From a virus, in the IMG/VR virus record IMGVR_UViG_3300046167_000702, positions 1-43,013 of that record: 43,013 nucleotides of DNA; one strand, 5' to 3'. This document shows, piece after piece, positions 5,229 to 14,915 of this stretch. The notes under the pieces were generated by a model that had not been told where the DNA came from, searched no databases, and worked only from the letters and a program-made list of their open reading frames with translations. Within the stretch, counting starts at the first letter, position 1, and each line of letters begins with the position of its first letter. Position numbers and translations under genes: made by a program.

Positions 5229-7237
5229 TGTTAGTAAACACACGAGAGTTTAGCCGAAGCGGTAGGCATTTTTTAGAGCACGGTTTCTACTGCGGTGATC
5301 CTTCGGGTAGTGCAGCATACTTTGAGTATTGGGCAGAAGAGTTACGTCGTTGTAAGAACGGGCACACGGTAGGTGATACTACCATTACCGGACACCACTA
5401 CTTCTACTTGAACTACGTACAGATAAAGCTGACTGACAAGGGAAACAAAAAAATTGTGAGCTTCCCTAATTTCTGGGATGGCGATTACGAATACTTCTGG
5501 TTGCAAGACATAGCCCGTAACGGAATCAAACCAGAGGATTACAAAAAACTGAACCTGTCGACTTTCGTAGACCAGGCCCATATGGATGGGAGCCGTCATA
5601 TGATTGTAGGTAAGGCACGTCGTAAGGGATTCTCTTATAAGAATGCTGCACTTGTGACCAACACGTTCAACACAGAACGTAATAGCTATACCCTTCTTTG
5701 CGCGTTTGACAAGAAGTATCTATACCCTAAAGGTATCATGGCAATGGTTACCGACAACATGAACTTCATTAACGAGCACACCGGTTGGGCAAAACGTCGG
5801 CAGGTAGTAGACAAGCAAAACCACCGTCGTGCTAGTTACATGGAATACATGTCTGGGCAGCAGGTAGAGAAAGGCTACAAGTCTGAGGTTGAGGCGATTA
5901 CGTTTAAAGACAACCCGGATGCAGCTCGTGGTAAAGATGCAAGCATTGTCATCTTTGAGGAGTGCGGGGCCTTTGACAATCTCAAAGCATCTTACTTAGC
6001 TACTAAGCCTACCGTAGAGGACGGGGGCATTACTACGGGACAGATGATTCTGTTTGGTACGGGTGGTGATATGGCTGGAGGCACGATTGACTTCGAGTCT
6101 ATGTTCTATAACCCAGAGGCGTACAACCTTTTACCCATTTCTAACATCTGGGACGAAGGGGCAGACCATACCAACTGCGGTTACTTCTTCCCTTCGTTTA
6201 TCAATAAGATTGGGCACATGGATGCTAGCGGCAATAGCGATGTTGCTGGAGCTAAACAGTCTGAGGAGGCAAAGCGGGAGCAGATCAAACGAGACGCTAA
6301 AGATGCAGGTGTACTAGATAAGCATATTACCGAGTATCCATTTACACCAAAGGAGGCTTTCTTACAGCACTCTAGCAATATCTTTCCTACCGCTACTTTA
6401 ATGGACTGGCGCAACGAGCTTATGCGTAGCGGTATGTTCAAGTCTTTAGCTGTAGCAGGACATTTAGTGCAAACTAAAGATGGCGTTAAGCTTAAACCAG
6501 ACGATCGCTTACGACCTGTACTGAAATTTCCTACACAACGCGGCGACGATACAACAGGGTGCGTTGTTATGTACCAGTCGCCTTACCAAGAAAATGGAGA
6601 GGTACCTCAGGACTTATACATTATTGCGCATGACCCGTATGCGCAAGACGGTAGAGGACAATCTTTAGGTGCTGCTTATGTGCTAAAGCGTGTTAATCCG
6701 TTTAGCCAACCCGACGATATGATCGTTGCTAGTTATATAGGAAGACCTGATACGCAGGATGAATACAACAATACCCTATTTTTGCTGTCAAAGTATTACA
6801 ACGCTCGTATAGGATTTGAGAATGACCGAGGAGAAATTATTCCTTTCGCCAAACGTCATAAGTTAATGCAGCAGCTTTTACCAGAGGTAGAAATCTTTGA
6901 TAAAACAGATAACGTTCGTATACGCAAGCTAGGCCGTAGTTACGGCATGAGCATGGGTAGTAAGGAACGTAAAGGGCAGGCAGAAATATACTTAAGGGAC
7001 TGGCTGAAAACTCCTAGAGGGCGAAGCGAGTCAGGAGAAATCAAGCTGAATCTACATCAAATATACGATATTGCACTAATAGATGAGCTTGTAAAATATA
7101 ATCGCCGGGGCAACTTTGACCGGGTGTCAGCACTAATGGTAGGCATGTTCCACTTAAAGGATTTGCATTCTAGAGAAGTCAAGGTAATAGAGCAGACATC
7201 TAATAACACATTCTTCGACCGAGCCTTCTTCTCATAA
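5228..7237 (+). CDS. terL: Terminase large subunit
   Basis: This 669-residue protein has both halves of a phage packaging motor. The ATPase half has a Walker A-like loop IVGKARRKGFSYK at about residues 126-138 and a Walker B segment SIVIFEECG at 239-247, including the catalytic Glu. The C-terminal nuclease half has acidic metal-binding candidates in YIIAHDPYAQD (464-474) and IGFENDRGE (528-536). The enzyme would pump DNA into the procapsid and cut it at headful or specific sites. Length and motif order are usual for TerL. It is followed 11 bp later by the portal gene, the classical order. Confidence 0.93.
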   Translation: MLVNTREFSRSGRHFLEHGFYCGDPSGSAAYFEYWAEELRRCKNGHTVGDTTITGHHYFYLNYVQIKLTDKGNKKIVSFPNFWDGDYEYFWLQDIARNGIKPEDYKKLNLSTFVDQAHMDGSRHMIVGKARRKGFSYKNAALVTNTFNTERNSYTLLCAFDKKYLYPKGIMAMVTDNMNFINEHTGWAKRRQVVDKQNHRRASYMEYMSGQQVEKGYKSEVEAITFKDNPDAARGKDASIVIFEECGAFDNLKASYLATKPTVEDGGITTGQMILFGTGGDMAGGTIDFESMFYNPEAYNLLPISNIWDEGADHTNCGYFFPSFINKIGHMDASGNSDVAGAKQSEEAKREQIKRDAKDAGVLDKHITEYPFTPKEAFLQHSSNIFPTATLMDWRNELMRSGMFKSLAVAGHLVQTKDGVKLKPDDRLRPVLKFPTQRGDDTTGCVVMYQSPYQENGEVPQDLYIIAHDPYAQDGRGQSLGAAYVLKRVNPFSQPDDMIVASYIGRPDTQDEYNNTLFLLSKYYNARIGFENDRGEIIPFAKRHKLMQQLLPEVEIFDKTDNVRIRKLGRSYGMSMGSKERKGQAEIYLRDWLKTPRGRSESGEIKLNLHQIYDIALIDELVKYNRRGNFDRVSALMVGMFHLKDLHSREVKVIEQTSNNTFFDRAFFS

Positions 7238-7248
7238 AATATTATCTG

Positions 7249-9447
7249 ATGACCCAGATCCCTAAACAAAAAATTGCCAGATCACGCAAGTCTAAAGACT
7301 GGGCTAGAGAGTGCATCCGCGCTTTTATTAACCGCAGCAGCTTTAGTACTAGCACAAAGCATACGGTACAAACGTACTATGAAGCGTATAACGGTAATCT
7401 CAGAGAGGCGGACTACAATTATGTAACTAACCCTTACAACAGTGAAGCATGGTCTAAGAAGAACTTTCCCGCGCGTCTACGTAATTACAACATCTTAAAG
7501 CCGGTAGTCGATTTGCTTTTAGGGGAAAAGGCAAAGCGGCCTTTAGCTTATCAAGTAGTAGTGCGTAATGCAGATATTTCTAGTAGGTACGACAAGTTTC
7601 GCAAGAAGCAAATTGAAGAGTACATGCAGCAGCTTATTATTAATGAAGCTAATGCGCAGGGGATTGAAACGGGTATGCCTAGTGAAGAGTTGCCTGTTCC
7701 TCAAGAACACATGGAGCAAGTCCTCGAAAGCTACCGGGACAGTCGGGCTATTATCGGGCAGGAGGTTTTAAACTACTTGTTTGATTGGCTAACAATGGAG
7801 GACTTAATGCAAAAGCTCTTCTTTGACTGGTTGGTGGCTGGCGAGTGCTATACTTACAAGGATGTCTGCATGAACGATGTAGAGTACTCTGTTGTTTCCC
7901 CATTAGACATTGACTTTGAGAAAGGCCCGGACGTAGATTACATTGAAGACTCTGACTGGGTTGTACGCCGTCAAATTATGAGTGTTAACCAAGTGGTTGA
8001 CCGATTTTACGATGTGCTTACGCCTAAGCAGATTGACCAAATAGAGCAACCTCACGGTAAGTACCGTAGTAATGAGGGCGGTGCTCGTTCTATGTTTACC
8101 AGTAAACCAGAAGAAGACGAGTCAGATCGTATGGTTGAGGTGCTGCATGTATGTTGGAAGTCTTTTTCTAGAGTAGGGATTTTAAACTACATCGACGAAC
8201 TAGGACAACCACAGGAAATGGTAGTGGACGAGTCATATAAGAAAGAGGACGCAGACGATATTACTTATTACTGGGTTAACGAGGTTTGGGAAGGCTACCA
8301 AATTGATAAAGACATTTATGTTTCTGTACAACCTCATGTCGTGCAGAGAAATGAAATGAATAACATTTCAGTCTGTAAAATGCCTTACAACGGGCGCATT
8401 TACAGCAACCGGCACAGTGATAACATAAGCATTATCAGCATGGGCCTTCCTTATCAAGTGCTTTACAATGTTTTCCATTATCGCTTAGAATTGTCTATTG
8501 CAAAAAACAAAGACAAGATTATGCTTATGGAAATGAATACTATTCCAAAGCGCCATGGCTGGGACGAAGAAAAGTTTATGTATTACGCAGATGCTATGGG
8601 GTATGCTTTTATTGACTCTACTGCAGAAGGCAAGAACAACGAGCGTGTAACATTTAACCAATACCAGGTATTGGACATGTCTTTGGGCCAGTATATCGCT
8701 GCACAATTTCAGCTCTTGCAAGCTATTAAGTCGGAGTGGGAAGAAATGATTGGCATTTCTCGGCAGCGCAAAGGTCAAATTAAAACTTCTGACGGTGTTG
8801 GTACGACAGAGCGCGCGGTATTCCAGTCGTCAGTAATTTCAGAAGAGCTGTTTCGACGCTTTGAAGCCTTTATTGAAAAGGAGTACCAAGGCTTGCTTGA
8901 TACTTCTAAAATTGCGTGGAGAGAAGGCAAGAAGATGACGTATGTTACAAGTGATCTGCGTACGGCTATGATAAACATAGACCCTCAAGAGTTCCAGGAG
9001 TCTGAGTACGGAGTGTTTGTCAAGAACACAAGCCGCGAACAGGACAAGTTGAACCAAATGCGGAACATGGCATTGTCATTTGCTCAAAATGGAAGCGAAC
9101 CTTCTACTATTGCGGAAATTCTTGATAGCAACAACTTTTCTAAGATTAAAGGTTACTTGCAAGAGGTTGAAGAGAAGCAAAAAGCGCTTCAAGAGCAGCA
9201 GAATCAAATGCAGCAGCAGGTAGCTCAGCAACAATCTGCCGCACAAAAAGCTCTGCAGGACGAGAAGCAGGCTTTCGAAGCACAGCAGAATGAGCTAGAT
9301 CGCACCAACAAAATGGATCTTAAAAAGTTAGAAGTAGCTTCTAAGCTTACTTCAGATGCGGATGGTAATGGGCGGAGAGACGATATTGACCGTGCAAGAC
9401 TGGATGTGGAGCGTCAAAAGGTAGAGGCCCAGAAGCAAAAAGGTTGA
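7249..9447 (+). CDS. Portal protein
   Basis: This 732-residue protein lies directly after the terminase and before the scaffold and capsid genes, the standard place for the dodecameric portal ring. The middle has typical portal features: YEAYNGNLREADY near the start, a long central domain, and a helical stretch AIKSEWEEMIGISRQRKGQI followed by a Thr/Ser-rich loop (near residues 485-520). The C-terminal 100 residues are a Gln/Glu/Lys-rich coiled coil, as in the barrel of long podoviral portals. The family is assigned from context and overall pattern. Confidence 0.85.
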   Translation: MTQIPKQKIARSRKSKDWARECIRAFINRSSFSTSTKHTVQTYYEAYNGNLREADYNYVTNPYNSEAWSKKNFPARLRNYNILKPVVDLLLGEKAKRPLAYQVVVRNADISSRYDKFRKKQIEEYMQQLIINEANAQGIETGMPSEELPVPQEHMEQVLESYRDSRAIIGQEVLNYLFDWLTMEDLMQKLFFDWLVAGECYTYKDVCMNDVEYSVVSPLDIDFEKGPDVDYIEDSDWVVRRQIMSVNQVVDRFYDVLTPKQIDQIEQPHGKYRSNEGGARSMFTSKPEEDESDRMVEVLHVCWKSFSRVGILNYIDELGQPQEMVVDESYKKEDADDITYYWVNEVWEGYQIDKDIYVSVQPHVVQRNEMNNISVCKMPYNGRIYSNRHSDNISIISMGLPYQVLYNVFHYRLELSIAKNKDKIMLMEMNTIPKRHGWDEEKFMYYADAMGYAFIDSTAEGKNNERVTFNQYQVLDMSLGQYIAAQFQLLQAIKSEWEEMIGISRQRKGQIKTSDGVGTTERAVFQSSVISEELFRRFEAFIEKEYQGLLDTSKIAWREGKKMTYVTSDLRTAMINIDPQEFQESEYGVFVKNTSREQDKLNQMRNMALSFAQNGSEPSTIAEILDSNNFSKIKGYLQEVEEKQKALQEQQNQMQQQVAQQQSAAQKALQDEKQAFEAQQNELDRTNKMDLKKLEVASKLTSDADGNGRRDDIDRARLDVERQKVEAQKQKG

Positions 9448-9517
9448 TATTAATAAAATAAACGGAAACTATACAAAATCCGTCAGATAAAACGGTATAA
9501 CTTATATTTTTACAGCA
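9448..9517 (+). promoter_or_regulatory. Intergenic gap with weak hairpin and TATATTTT motif
   Basis: The 70-bp gap between portal and scaffold genes holds a weak inverted repeat, ACGGA at 9462-9466 with TCCGT at 9479-9483, and then TATATTTT at 9503-9510, fifteen bases before the next ATG. Similar TATATTT boxes occur in the gaps before 3698 and 24634. This may be a promoter giving extra transcription of scaffold and capsid. No -33 element is visible. Confidence 0.35.
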
Positions 9518-10606
9518 ATGAATAAGGATGAATCACTGGACTTAAGTCAAGTTAGCGTAGCCAACTTGCTTAACAACAATGCTCCAAGCGATATCCCTGC
9601 TCCTGAAGAACCGGTAGCAGAAGAAAGCGCAGAAGAACAAGTAGAAGAAGTAGTAGAAGAGTCTGAGCCAGTAGTGGCAGAGGCTCAAGAAGCTGAAACG
9701 CCAGAAGCGGAAGTTGAAGAGCCTGTTGCAGAGGCAGTAGACGAAACACCTGAAGCCTCTGAGCCAGGGGTAATCGATACTCTTCGGCAAAAGTTAGGCT
9801 ATGAAGTTGAGGGCGCATTTGAGGATGACTACGACGGTGTAGTCAGCTTTACGCAGTCTGTTGCAGGAGAAATTGCTAAAGAGCAACTGGATACGGTTTT
9901 CAGCCAATTTCCAGATGTAGAGCAATACTTACAGTTTCGCTACAACGGTGGCGACCCAAAAAAGTACTTCGCAGCGACAAGCCCAGAAGTAGACTTTAGT
10001 TCTATTGAGCTATCAGAAGATAATATCTCTATGCAACGAATGGTTGTAGAAGAGCATATGGTAAAGCAAGGTTATACTCAAGATGAGATTGTAGAAACCG
10101 TGCAAGAGTATATTGATGCAGGCATTTTGCAGCGTCAAGCAAATAGGAGCCTAGGAAAATTAAAAGTCTTGCAAGATCAAGAGTCTGTGCAAGTAGTCGA
10201 AAGGCAAAAAGCAGAAGCAGCTCAACGTCAAGAGCAGTTGACTCAGCAGTGGACAAGCATTAAGTCTACTATTGATAATGGCAAATTGAAGACATTTGAA
10301 ATCCCGAGTTCGGATAAAAAGAAGTTTTACTCTTGGATGAGTGATGCAATCGACAACCAAGGCCGTACACAACGTCTGGTTGATAGAGAAGCGATGGATT
10401 TAGAAACGCAATTAGCGATTGAATATCTAGCTTGGAAAAAGCTTGACTTAAGCCGTCTAGTAACGGCTACACAGAATACGAAGAAAGCTCAGAATTTAAA
10501 GCAAAAATTACAGCAAACGCAGACTGCTAGTCGGCGTATGAAGGGCGGGGCTAACTCTGCTCAAAAGGCACCAAAGAAATTACCTTCATTGAAAGATCTT
10601 TTGTAA
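9518..10606 (+). CDS. Scaffold-like capsid assembly protein
   Basis: The 362-residue product begins with about 90 residues dominated by Glu, Ala, Pro and Val, with near-repeats such as EEPVAEESAEEQVEEVVEES, and so is strongly acidic. The rest is helical, with a Gln/Arg-rich coiled-coil region (about residues 205-250) and a basic C terminus rich in Gln, Lys and Ala. An acidic, helical protein between portal and major capsid with a basic end that can bind the capsid shell fits an internal scaffold. Sequence similarity was not tested, so the call rests on position and composition. Confidence 0.75.
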   Translation: MNKDESLDLSQVSVANLLNNNAPSDIPAPEEPVAEESAEEQVEEVVEESEPVVAEAQEAETPEAEVEEPVAEAVDETPEASEPGVIDTLRQKLGYEVEGAFEDDYDGVVSFTQSVAGEIAKEQLDTVFSQFPDVEQYLQFRYNGGDPKKYFAATSPEVDFSSIELSEDNISMQRMVVEEHMVKQGYTQDEIVETVQEYIDAGILQRQANRSLGKLKVLQDQESVQVVERQKAEAAQRQEQLTQQWTSIKSTIDNGKLKTFEIPSSDKKKFYSWMSDAIDNQGRTQRLVDREAMDLETQLAIEYLAWKKLDLSRLVTATQNTKKAQNLKQKLQQTQTASRRMKGGANSAQKAPKKLPSLKDLL

Positions 10607-10628
10607 CCCTTAATAATTAGTTTAAATC

Positions 10629-12056
10629 ATGTCTGCTGACAACATTAAAAAGCTTCGTTTATACGAAGACACGTTCAACAGTTCCTCGATGACTGATGAG
10701 AATAGCCTTGCTGCTGCTCTCCTCACTCAACCCGACGTGCTGTCCCCTGTAATTACTCATCTCTCCGGCCAGGAAGACAAGCGATTCCCGCTTTCTTACT
10801 TGACTGAGGGCATGGGTGCAACTAAGTACATCAACGATATTGAGTACGATTACCCAGTGATGGGCCGTATGAACAAAGCGTTGGAATGCTTGGATCAAAC
10901 TGGTACTGGTGCTAACCACACGCGTATTAAGTTAGTGTTTAACGAGCGATGGTTCGTTCGCCAATACATCCTTGAAGCTCCAGATGGAACTCAAGTACGT
11001 GTAATGGACGATCCTACTCCTGTAGCTAATGGCTATGAGTATAGCGTTCAACTCGTTGCATCTGATGGTGCTGGTGTAGACGCAGCTGCTTTTGAAAACA
11101 AGATGTTTGTTCAATTGTACGCTCCGGCTGCAATGAGCGGATCTCGTGGAAACGAAAGCCACTGGGTTGCTCCATCTAAAATGCGTAATCAAATCAGCTT
11201 GATTCGTAAGTCTTACGCATACGAAGGCAACATGCCTGACCGTGTAGTGAACTTCGAATTCAATGTTGGTGGACGCTCTACTAACCTTTGGTATGACTTT
11301 GAGGAGTACCAGCACATGTTGCGTTGGAAGGAAGAGACTGAATATGCATTGTGGTATAGCCAGTACAACCGTGACGCTAACGGACTCATCCACATGAAGG
11401 ATGATAACGGTAAGCCGATCTCTCTTGGTTCTGGTGTATTCGAGCAGATTCCTAACGTGGATACCTACTCTGAGTTGACTACTGCTAAGATTAAGTCTGT
11501 TGTACGGGATGCTTTGTATGGAGCAACTGATGCACAGCAGATGAACATCGTATTGTTCACTGGTATTGGTGGAATGGAAGAGTTTGATAATGCTATGAAG
11601 TCTGAGATTACTGCAGGCTCTTACATTAAGAACACTGACCCAGCTAGCTTTATCAGCGGTTCTGGTAGCAACTTGCAGTTGGGTGGATACTTCACTTCAT
11701 ACCAGCACATCGATGGGCATACAATCACTGTTCGCCACTTGCCTCTGTTTGACCACGGAGCACGTGCTATGAATAGCGATCGTCACCCAGTGACTGGTCT
11801 TCCTTTGGAATCTTACCGCATGTGTTTCCTCGATATGAGCACATATGATGGTGAGGCTAATGTTCAGTACATTTCTCGTAAGGGACGTGAGTTGATGCGT
11901 TGGGCTGTTGCAGGTGCTTCTGTACCTCCAGGGTTCGGCGGAAACGCTCTCCGTGCTACTGACGTTGACGGTTCTTCTGTACACTTCATGAAGGAGTGTG
12001 GCATTGCGATCCGTCGTGCTACGAATTGCTTGCTCTTGGACTGCACCAAGTCGTAA
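10629..12056 (+). CDS. Major capsid protein
   Basis: This 475-residue protein follows the scaffold candidate and is followed by a strong terminator, as expected for the most abundant virion protein. It starts MSADNIKKLRLYEDTFNSSS and continues with a mixed alpha/beta sequence without low-complexity parts. I infer the HK97 fold from the gene's place, since I see no diagnostic motif. The leader TTAGTTTAAATC before the ATG is A/T-rich without Shine-Dalgarno, which is typical of Bacteroidota translation signals. Confidence 0.85.
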   Translation: MSADNIKKLRLYEDTFNSSSMTDENSLAAALLTQPDVLSPVITHLSGQEDKRFPLSYLTEGMGATKYINDIEYDYPVMGRMNKALECLDQTGTGANHTRIKLVFNERWFVRQYILEAPDGTQVRVMDDPTPVANGYEYSVQLVASDGAGVDAAAFENKMFVQLYAPAAMSGSRGNESHWVAPSKMRNQISLIRKSYAYEGNMPDRVVNFEFNVGGRSTNLWYDFEEYQHMLRWKEETEYALWYSQYNRDANGLIHMKDDNGKPISLGSGVFEQIPNVDTYSELTTAKIKSVVRDALYGATDAQQMNIVLFTGIGGMEEFDNAMKSEITAGSYIKNTDPASFISGSGSNLQLGGYFTSYQHIDGHTITVRHLPLFDHGARAMNSDRHPVTGLPLESYRMCFLDMSTYDGEANVQYISRKGRELMRWAVAGASVPPGFGGNALRATDVDGSSVHFMKECGIAIRRATNCLLLDCTKS

Positions 12057-12076
12057 GTGGTATTTTGGTTAGGATT

Positions 12077-12110
12077 GGGGGAGGTGTGTTGCCTCCCCCT
12101 TTTCTTTTTT
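12077..12110 (+). terminator. Strong intrinsic terminator after the capsid gene
   Basis: A perfect 8-bp G/C stem (GGGGGAGG at 12077-12084, CCTCCCCC at 12092-12099) with a 7-base loop is followed by TTTTCTTTTTT (12100-12110). It starts 20 bp after the capsid stop. It should end or sharply reduce transcription from the upstream promoter, setting a high capsid-to-connector ratio. Confidence 0.92.
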
Positions 12111-12138
12111 AATTAGAAACTCAATAGATAAAATAGAT

Positions 12139-12948
12139 ATGTCTTCACACCTCATCACAATTAACCGTCGAGCTAACTCGACAAATCTGCCCAATGAAAT
12201 TTATACCGAGTCCAAGCGTAAGATTGGCTCAGTATTTACCAGCGGCGGAGATATTATTAGAGGATTGACTTTTGCTGAGCAGAAGCAATACCTCCCTGAA
12301 ATTTTAGGCCTTAGTCCGGCAGATCCAGAATTTAGCCGTAAGTGCCGAGAGTACTACCTGAATCTTACGGTAGATATTCCTATGGCGGGACTAGACCTTG
12401 AAGTAGGACTTGACGAAGAGGGCCACCCTCTTAATGTTCTAGACTTTATTAAATACAAGTTTGCTCTTGCTCACCCTTTTGTCGTGTCTGACGAAGAACA
12501 GGTAAACGGCAGCAAGCGTATTCAGTATTTTATTAGCGATGGTCGCAAGGAGTTAGAAGAAGCCAGCGCAAACTTAGTTATCCGCAAAGACGCGTATAAG
12601 GAGTTTATCAAGCTTACTGATAACGAAGACCGAATGAATATGGTTCTTCATGTGTACTCTTACAATCCTGGTAAAATGACCAAGGATGAGAAAGAATTGC
12701 AATTAGAAGAACTTCAAGAAGATAATCCTCTTTATTTTCTCGATATTTGCAAAGACAAGAATTTGGCACTTACAGCCCTCATCAACGAGGCTCTTAGTGC
12801 AGAGGCCCTTCGTAAAGTAGGCAACAGTATTCTAGACGGTGATGTCACCTTAGGAGATTCTATGGAAGCTGCTGTTATCTTCCTGAAGGATAAGAAAAAT
12901 TCAAACGTTTTGACGGCAATTAAAGCCAAGCTAAAGGCTTTCGCATGA
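12139..12948 (+). CDS. Hypothetical head/connector protein (269 aa)
   Basis: This soluble, mixed alpha/beta protein lies directly after the capsid terminator. Its C-terminal half contains acidic helices (MTKDEKELQLEELQEDNPLY) and an Ala/Leu-rich helix region. No motif is recognised. In phages of this type, genes between the capsid and the fibres commonly encode head-completion or connector proteins, so a virion role is likely but not shown. Its stop is one base before the next gene's start. Confidence 0.65.
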   Translation: MSSHLITINRRANSTNLPNEIYTESKRKIGSVFTSGGDIIRGLTFAEQKQYLPEILGLSPADPEFSRKCREYYLNLTVDIPMAGLDLEVGLDEEGHPLNVLDFIKYKFALAHPFVVSDEEQVNGSKRIQYFISDGRKELEEASANLVIRKDAYKEFIKLTDNEDRMNMVLHVYSYNPGKMTKDEKELQLEELQEDNPLYFLDICKDKNLALTALINEALSAEALRKVGNSILDGDVTLGDSMEAAVIFLKDKKNSNVLTAIKAKLKAFA

Positions 12949-12949
12949 C

Positions 12950-13657
12950 ATGACTGTTCAAGAGATGCACTATGCTGTGGACCAGGGGTTACAAAAAGTA
13001 GCCTCTTCGGTTTATGATTACTTCTTACCTGAAGAGGTTGACTTCTGGTTAAACCGGGCGCAGGAAAGATATATTAAGCAGCGTCTCTACAAACAGACTG
13101 ATCCGAAGAAAGTAGGCTTTGAAGGCAACGTAAAGCGTATGGACGACTTACGTATGCTTATTACAGTAGACTATGAAGATGGGGTAGTACCAAGTGCTGG
13201 TACTCCTGAGAACCCCATAGACTTTGTAAACTTTGACTTGCCAATCGACTATATGTTCCTCGTCAATGCTCGCGTGCAATTTCACGTGAACCATTGCGGG
13301 GAACAAGTCGATAATGTAGATCCTTTGGTTACCAGAGATTTACGTATTGTAGAGCAGGATAAAGTTTATCAGCAGCTTCAGAATCCTTTTGGTAAAACAA
13401 AAGCAGAAGCACCTCTAGCAGTTGTCTTCGATGATAACGTTAGAGTCTTTCAAGAGAGAGAAAAGTTTATATTAAAAACACTGCGACTAGATTACTTGCG
13501 GGTACCTGTTGACATTACCCTCTCAACTAGCGTAGATTGCGAGCTAGCAGAGCACACGCACCACGAGATTGTAGATCTCACGGTGAAAAGCATCATCGAG
13601 GCCATAGAGTCGCCACGATACCAGACTACTTCTATCGAACAACAACAATCCGAGTAA
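12950..13657 (+). CDS. Putative connector/adaptor protein (235 aa)
   Basis: The N-terminal part, LPEEVDFWLNRAQERYIKQR at about residues 26-45, recalls the helix (xxxLNxAQxRyI) at the start of connector proteins in crAss-like and other Bacteroidota podoviruses. The middle is a beta-rich region and the C terminus is helical and Gln-rich. The stop codon overlaps the next start (TAATG). A ring or adaptor protein below the portal is the best guess, based on pattern and context without a verified match. Confidence 0.6.
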   Translation: MTVQEMHYAVDQGLQKVASSVYDYFLPEEVDFWLNRAQERYIKQRLYKQTDPKKVGFEGNVKRMDDLRMLITVDYEDGVVPSAGTPENPIDFVNFDLPIDYMFLVNARVQFHVNHCGEQVDNVDPLVTRDLRIVEQDKVYQQLQNPFGKTKAEAPLAVVFDDNVRVFQEREKFILKTLRLDYLRVPVDITLSTSVDCELAEHTHHEIVDLTVKSIIEAIESPRYQTTSIEQQQSE

Positions 13658-14892
13658 TGAATAATCTTATCTCTACGCTTGTAGTAGAAGCCCTTGATTC
13701 GGGTACTGCTCAAGGCGCTATCCATGCTACTTCAGTAGCGAACTCTGCTTCCACAGGAAAGCTTGCTATTCAAGTTGACGGTGCTTTTGCAGCTGGTGAT
13801 GCTTCTGCAGCCGCTGCTAATGCTTTAATCAAGCTCAGTGCTGCTACTGTAATGTCTAACGGTACTACTTCAGTAGTTTCTTCTTCTGAGTTTAAGAAAG
13901 GGGACATTCTTTCTTCTAACTATTCTGCTGCTGTTGCTCCGGCTGATGCTACTTCTAGCATTGACTTTAGCGCAGTATCTGCTGCAAATAAGTTGGGAGG
14001 ACAGATTTTTGTACGGTTCGAGCGTAAGGATGGTAAAGGAATTAATGACTCTGAAACCTTTTCTGGCGAAACTGTAGCTCAAGTGGTTGCAGCTTTTGTA
14101 GCTCGAAAGGGTAACCGAACTACCGAGTTCGACAACTTGACTCTTTCCGATGCAGGATCAAATGTCTTAAACATTGTTGTTGACGCACGAGATGCAGAGA
14201 GCGCTTTGCACATTAGTGCAAATGATGGTGCTGCAGTCACTCGCTCTTTCCCAGCAAATGATAAAGGTTCTTTGACTATTGCAAAAGGCTTAGAGAAGTC
14301 TGGTTTCATTTCTATGGGTGCATACAATCAGTATGGCTTTCCTATCGTAGTTCCAGAAAGCTCTACAGTAGCCGGTCAGGACTACGGAATCTACACTATC
14401 GAGCTTCGCAAGAAAGTAGGAGGTCGTTTTGTGTTTGAAACGATTAAAGTCTTGATTCAAGACGATGAGGCCAGCGTACAAAAGACTGTTACGTTTATTG
14501 AAAACGTTCTCGGGTTGTCTGCTGCTGATTTGACTGTACCTGTTGTTACTAGTACTGTTGTGTCAATGGTTACTGATGCTGGCGGTGCAACTGCTGCAGG
14601 AAGTACCTATAGCACAGCTGGTGAAACTGCAATCTTCGTTAAGGCTACCAATCTTGAAGTTGGTACAACTGCAGTTCTTACAATTAATAGTGATGATGAC
14701 ACCGATACCGGTCACGGAACTGTACAAGAGTTTGCGGTGGCTACGGCTGAAGAAGTCTTTGCAGTTACAATTGTAGATGCAGGAGACTTTGCTGCTACTT
14801 CTGAAATTAAAGCTACTCTTGTCTTGCGCGATGCTAATAACAATCTTAGCGCAGGTAAAATCCAGGCAACTGCCATTACTATCGCATCTTAA
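13657..14892 (+). CDS. Ser/Thr/Ala-rich structural protein (411 aa)
   Basis: The start is placed at ATG 13657, overlapping the previous TAA. A longer frame from 13537 would overlap the upstream gene by 120 bp. The product is rich in Ala, Thr, Ser and Val with few Cys or Trp, which fits an extracellular virion protein. Residues 1-120 look like a repetitive beta segment, and the last 110 residues look like an immunoglobulin-like domain (TVPVVTSTVVSMVTDAGG... to IQATAITIAS). Head decoration or a tail appendage are both possible. No family is recognised. Confidence 0.65.
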   Translation: MNNLISTLVVEALDSGTAQGAIHATSVANSASTGKLAIQVDGAFAAGDASAAAANALIKLSAATVMSNGTTSVVSSSEFKKGDILSSNYSAAVAPADATSSIDFSAVSAANKLGGQIFVRFERKDGKGINDSETFSGETVAQVVAAFVARKGNRTTEFDNLTLSDAGSNVLNIVVDARDAESALHISANDGAAVTRSFPANDKGSLTIAKGLEKSGFISMGAYNQYGFPIVVPESSTVAGQDYGIYTIELRKKVGGRFVFETIKVLIQDDEASVQKTVTFIENVLGLSAADLTVPVVTSTVVSMVTDAGGATAAGSTYSTAGETAIFVKATNLEVGTTAVLTINSDDDTDTGHGTVQEFAVATAEEVFAVTIVDAGDFAATSEIKATLVLRDANNNLSAGKIQATAITIAS

Positions 14893-14915
14893 TAATACCC
14901 TTAATTTTTCTTACC

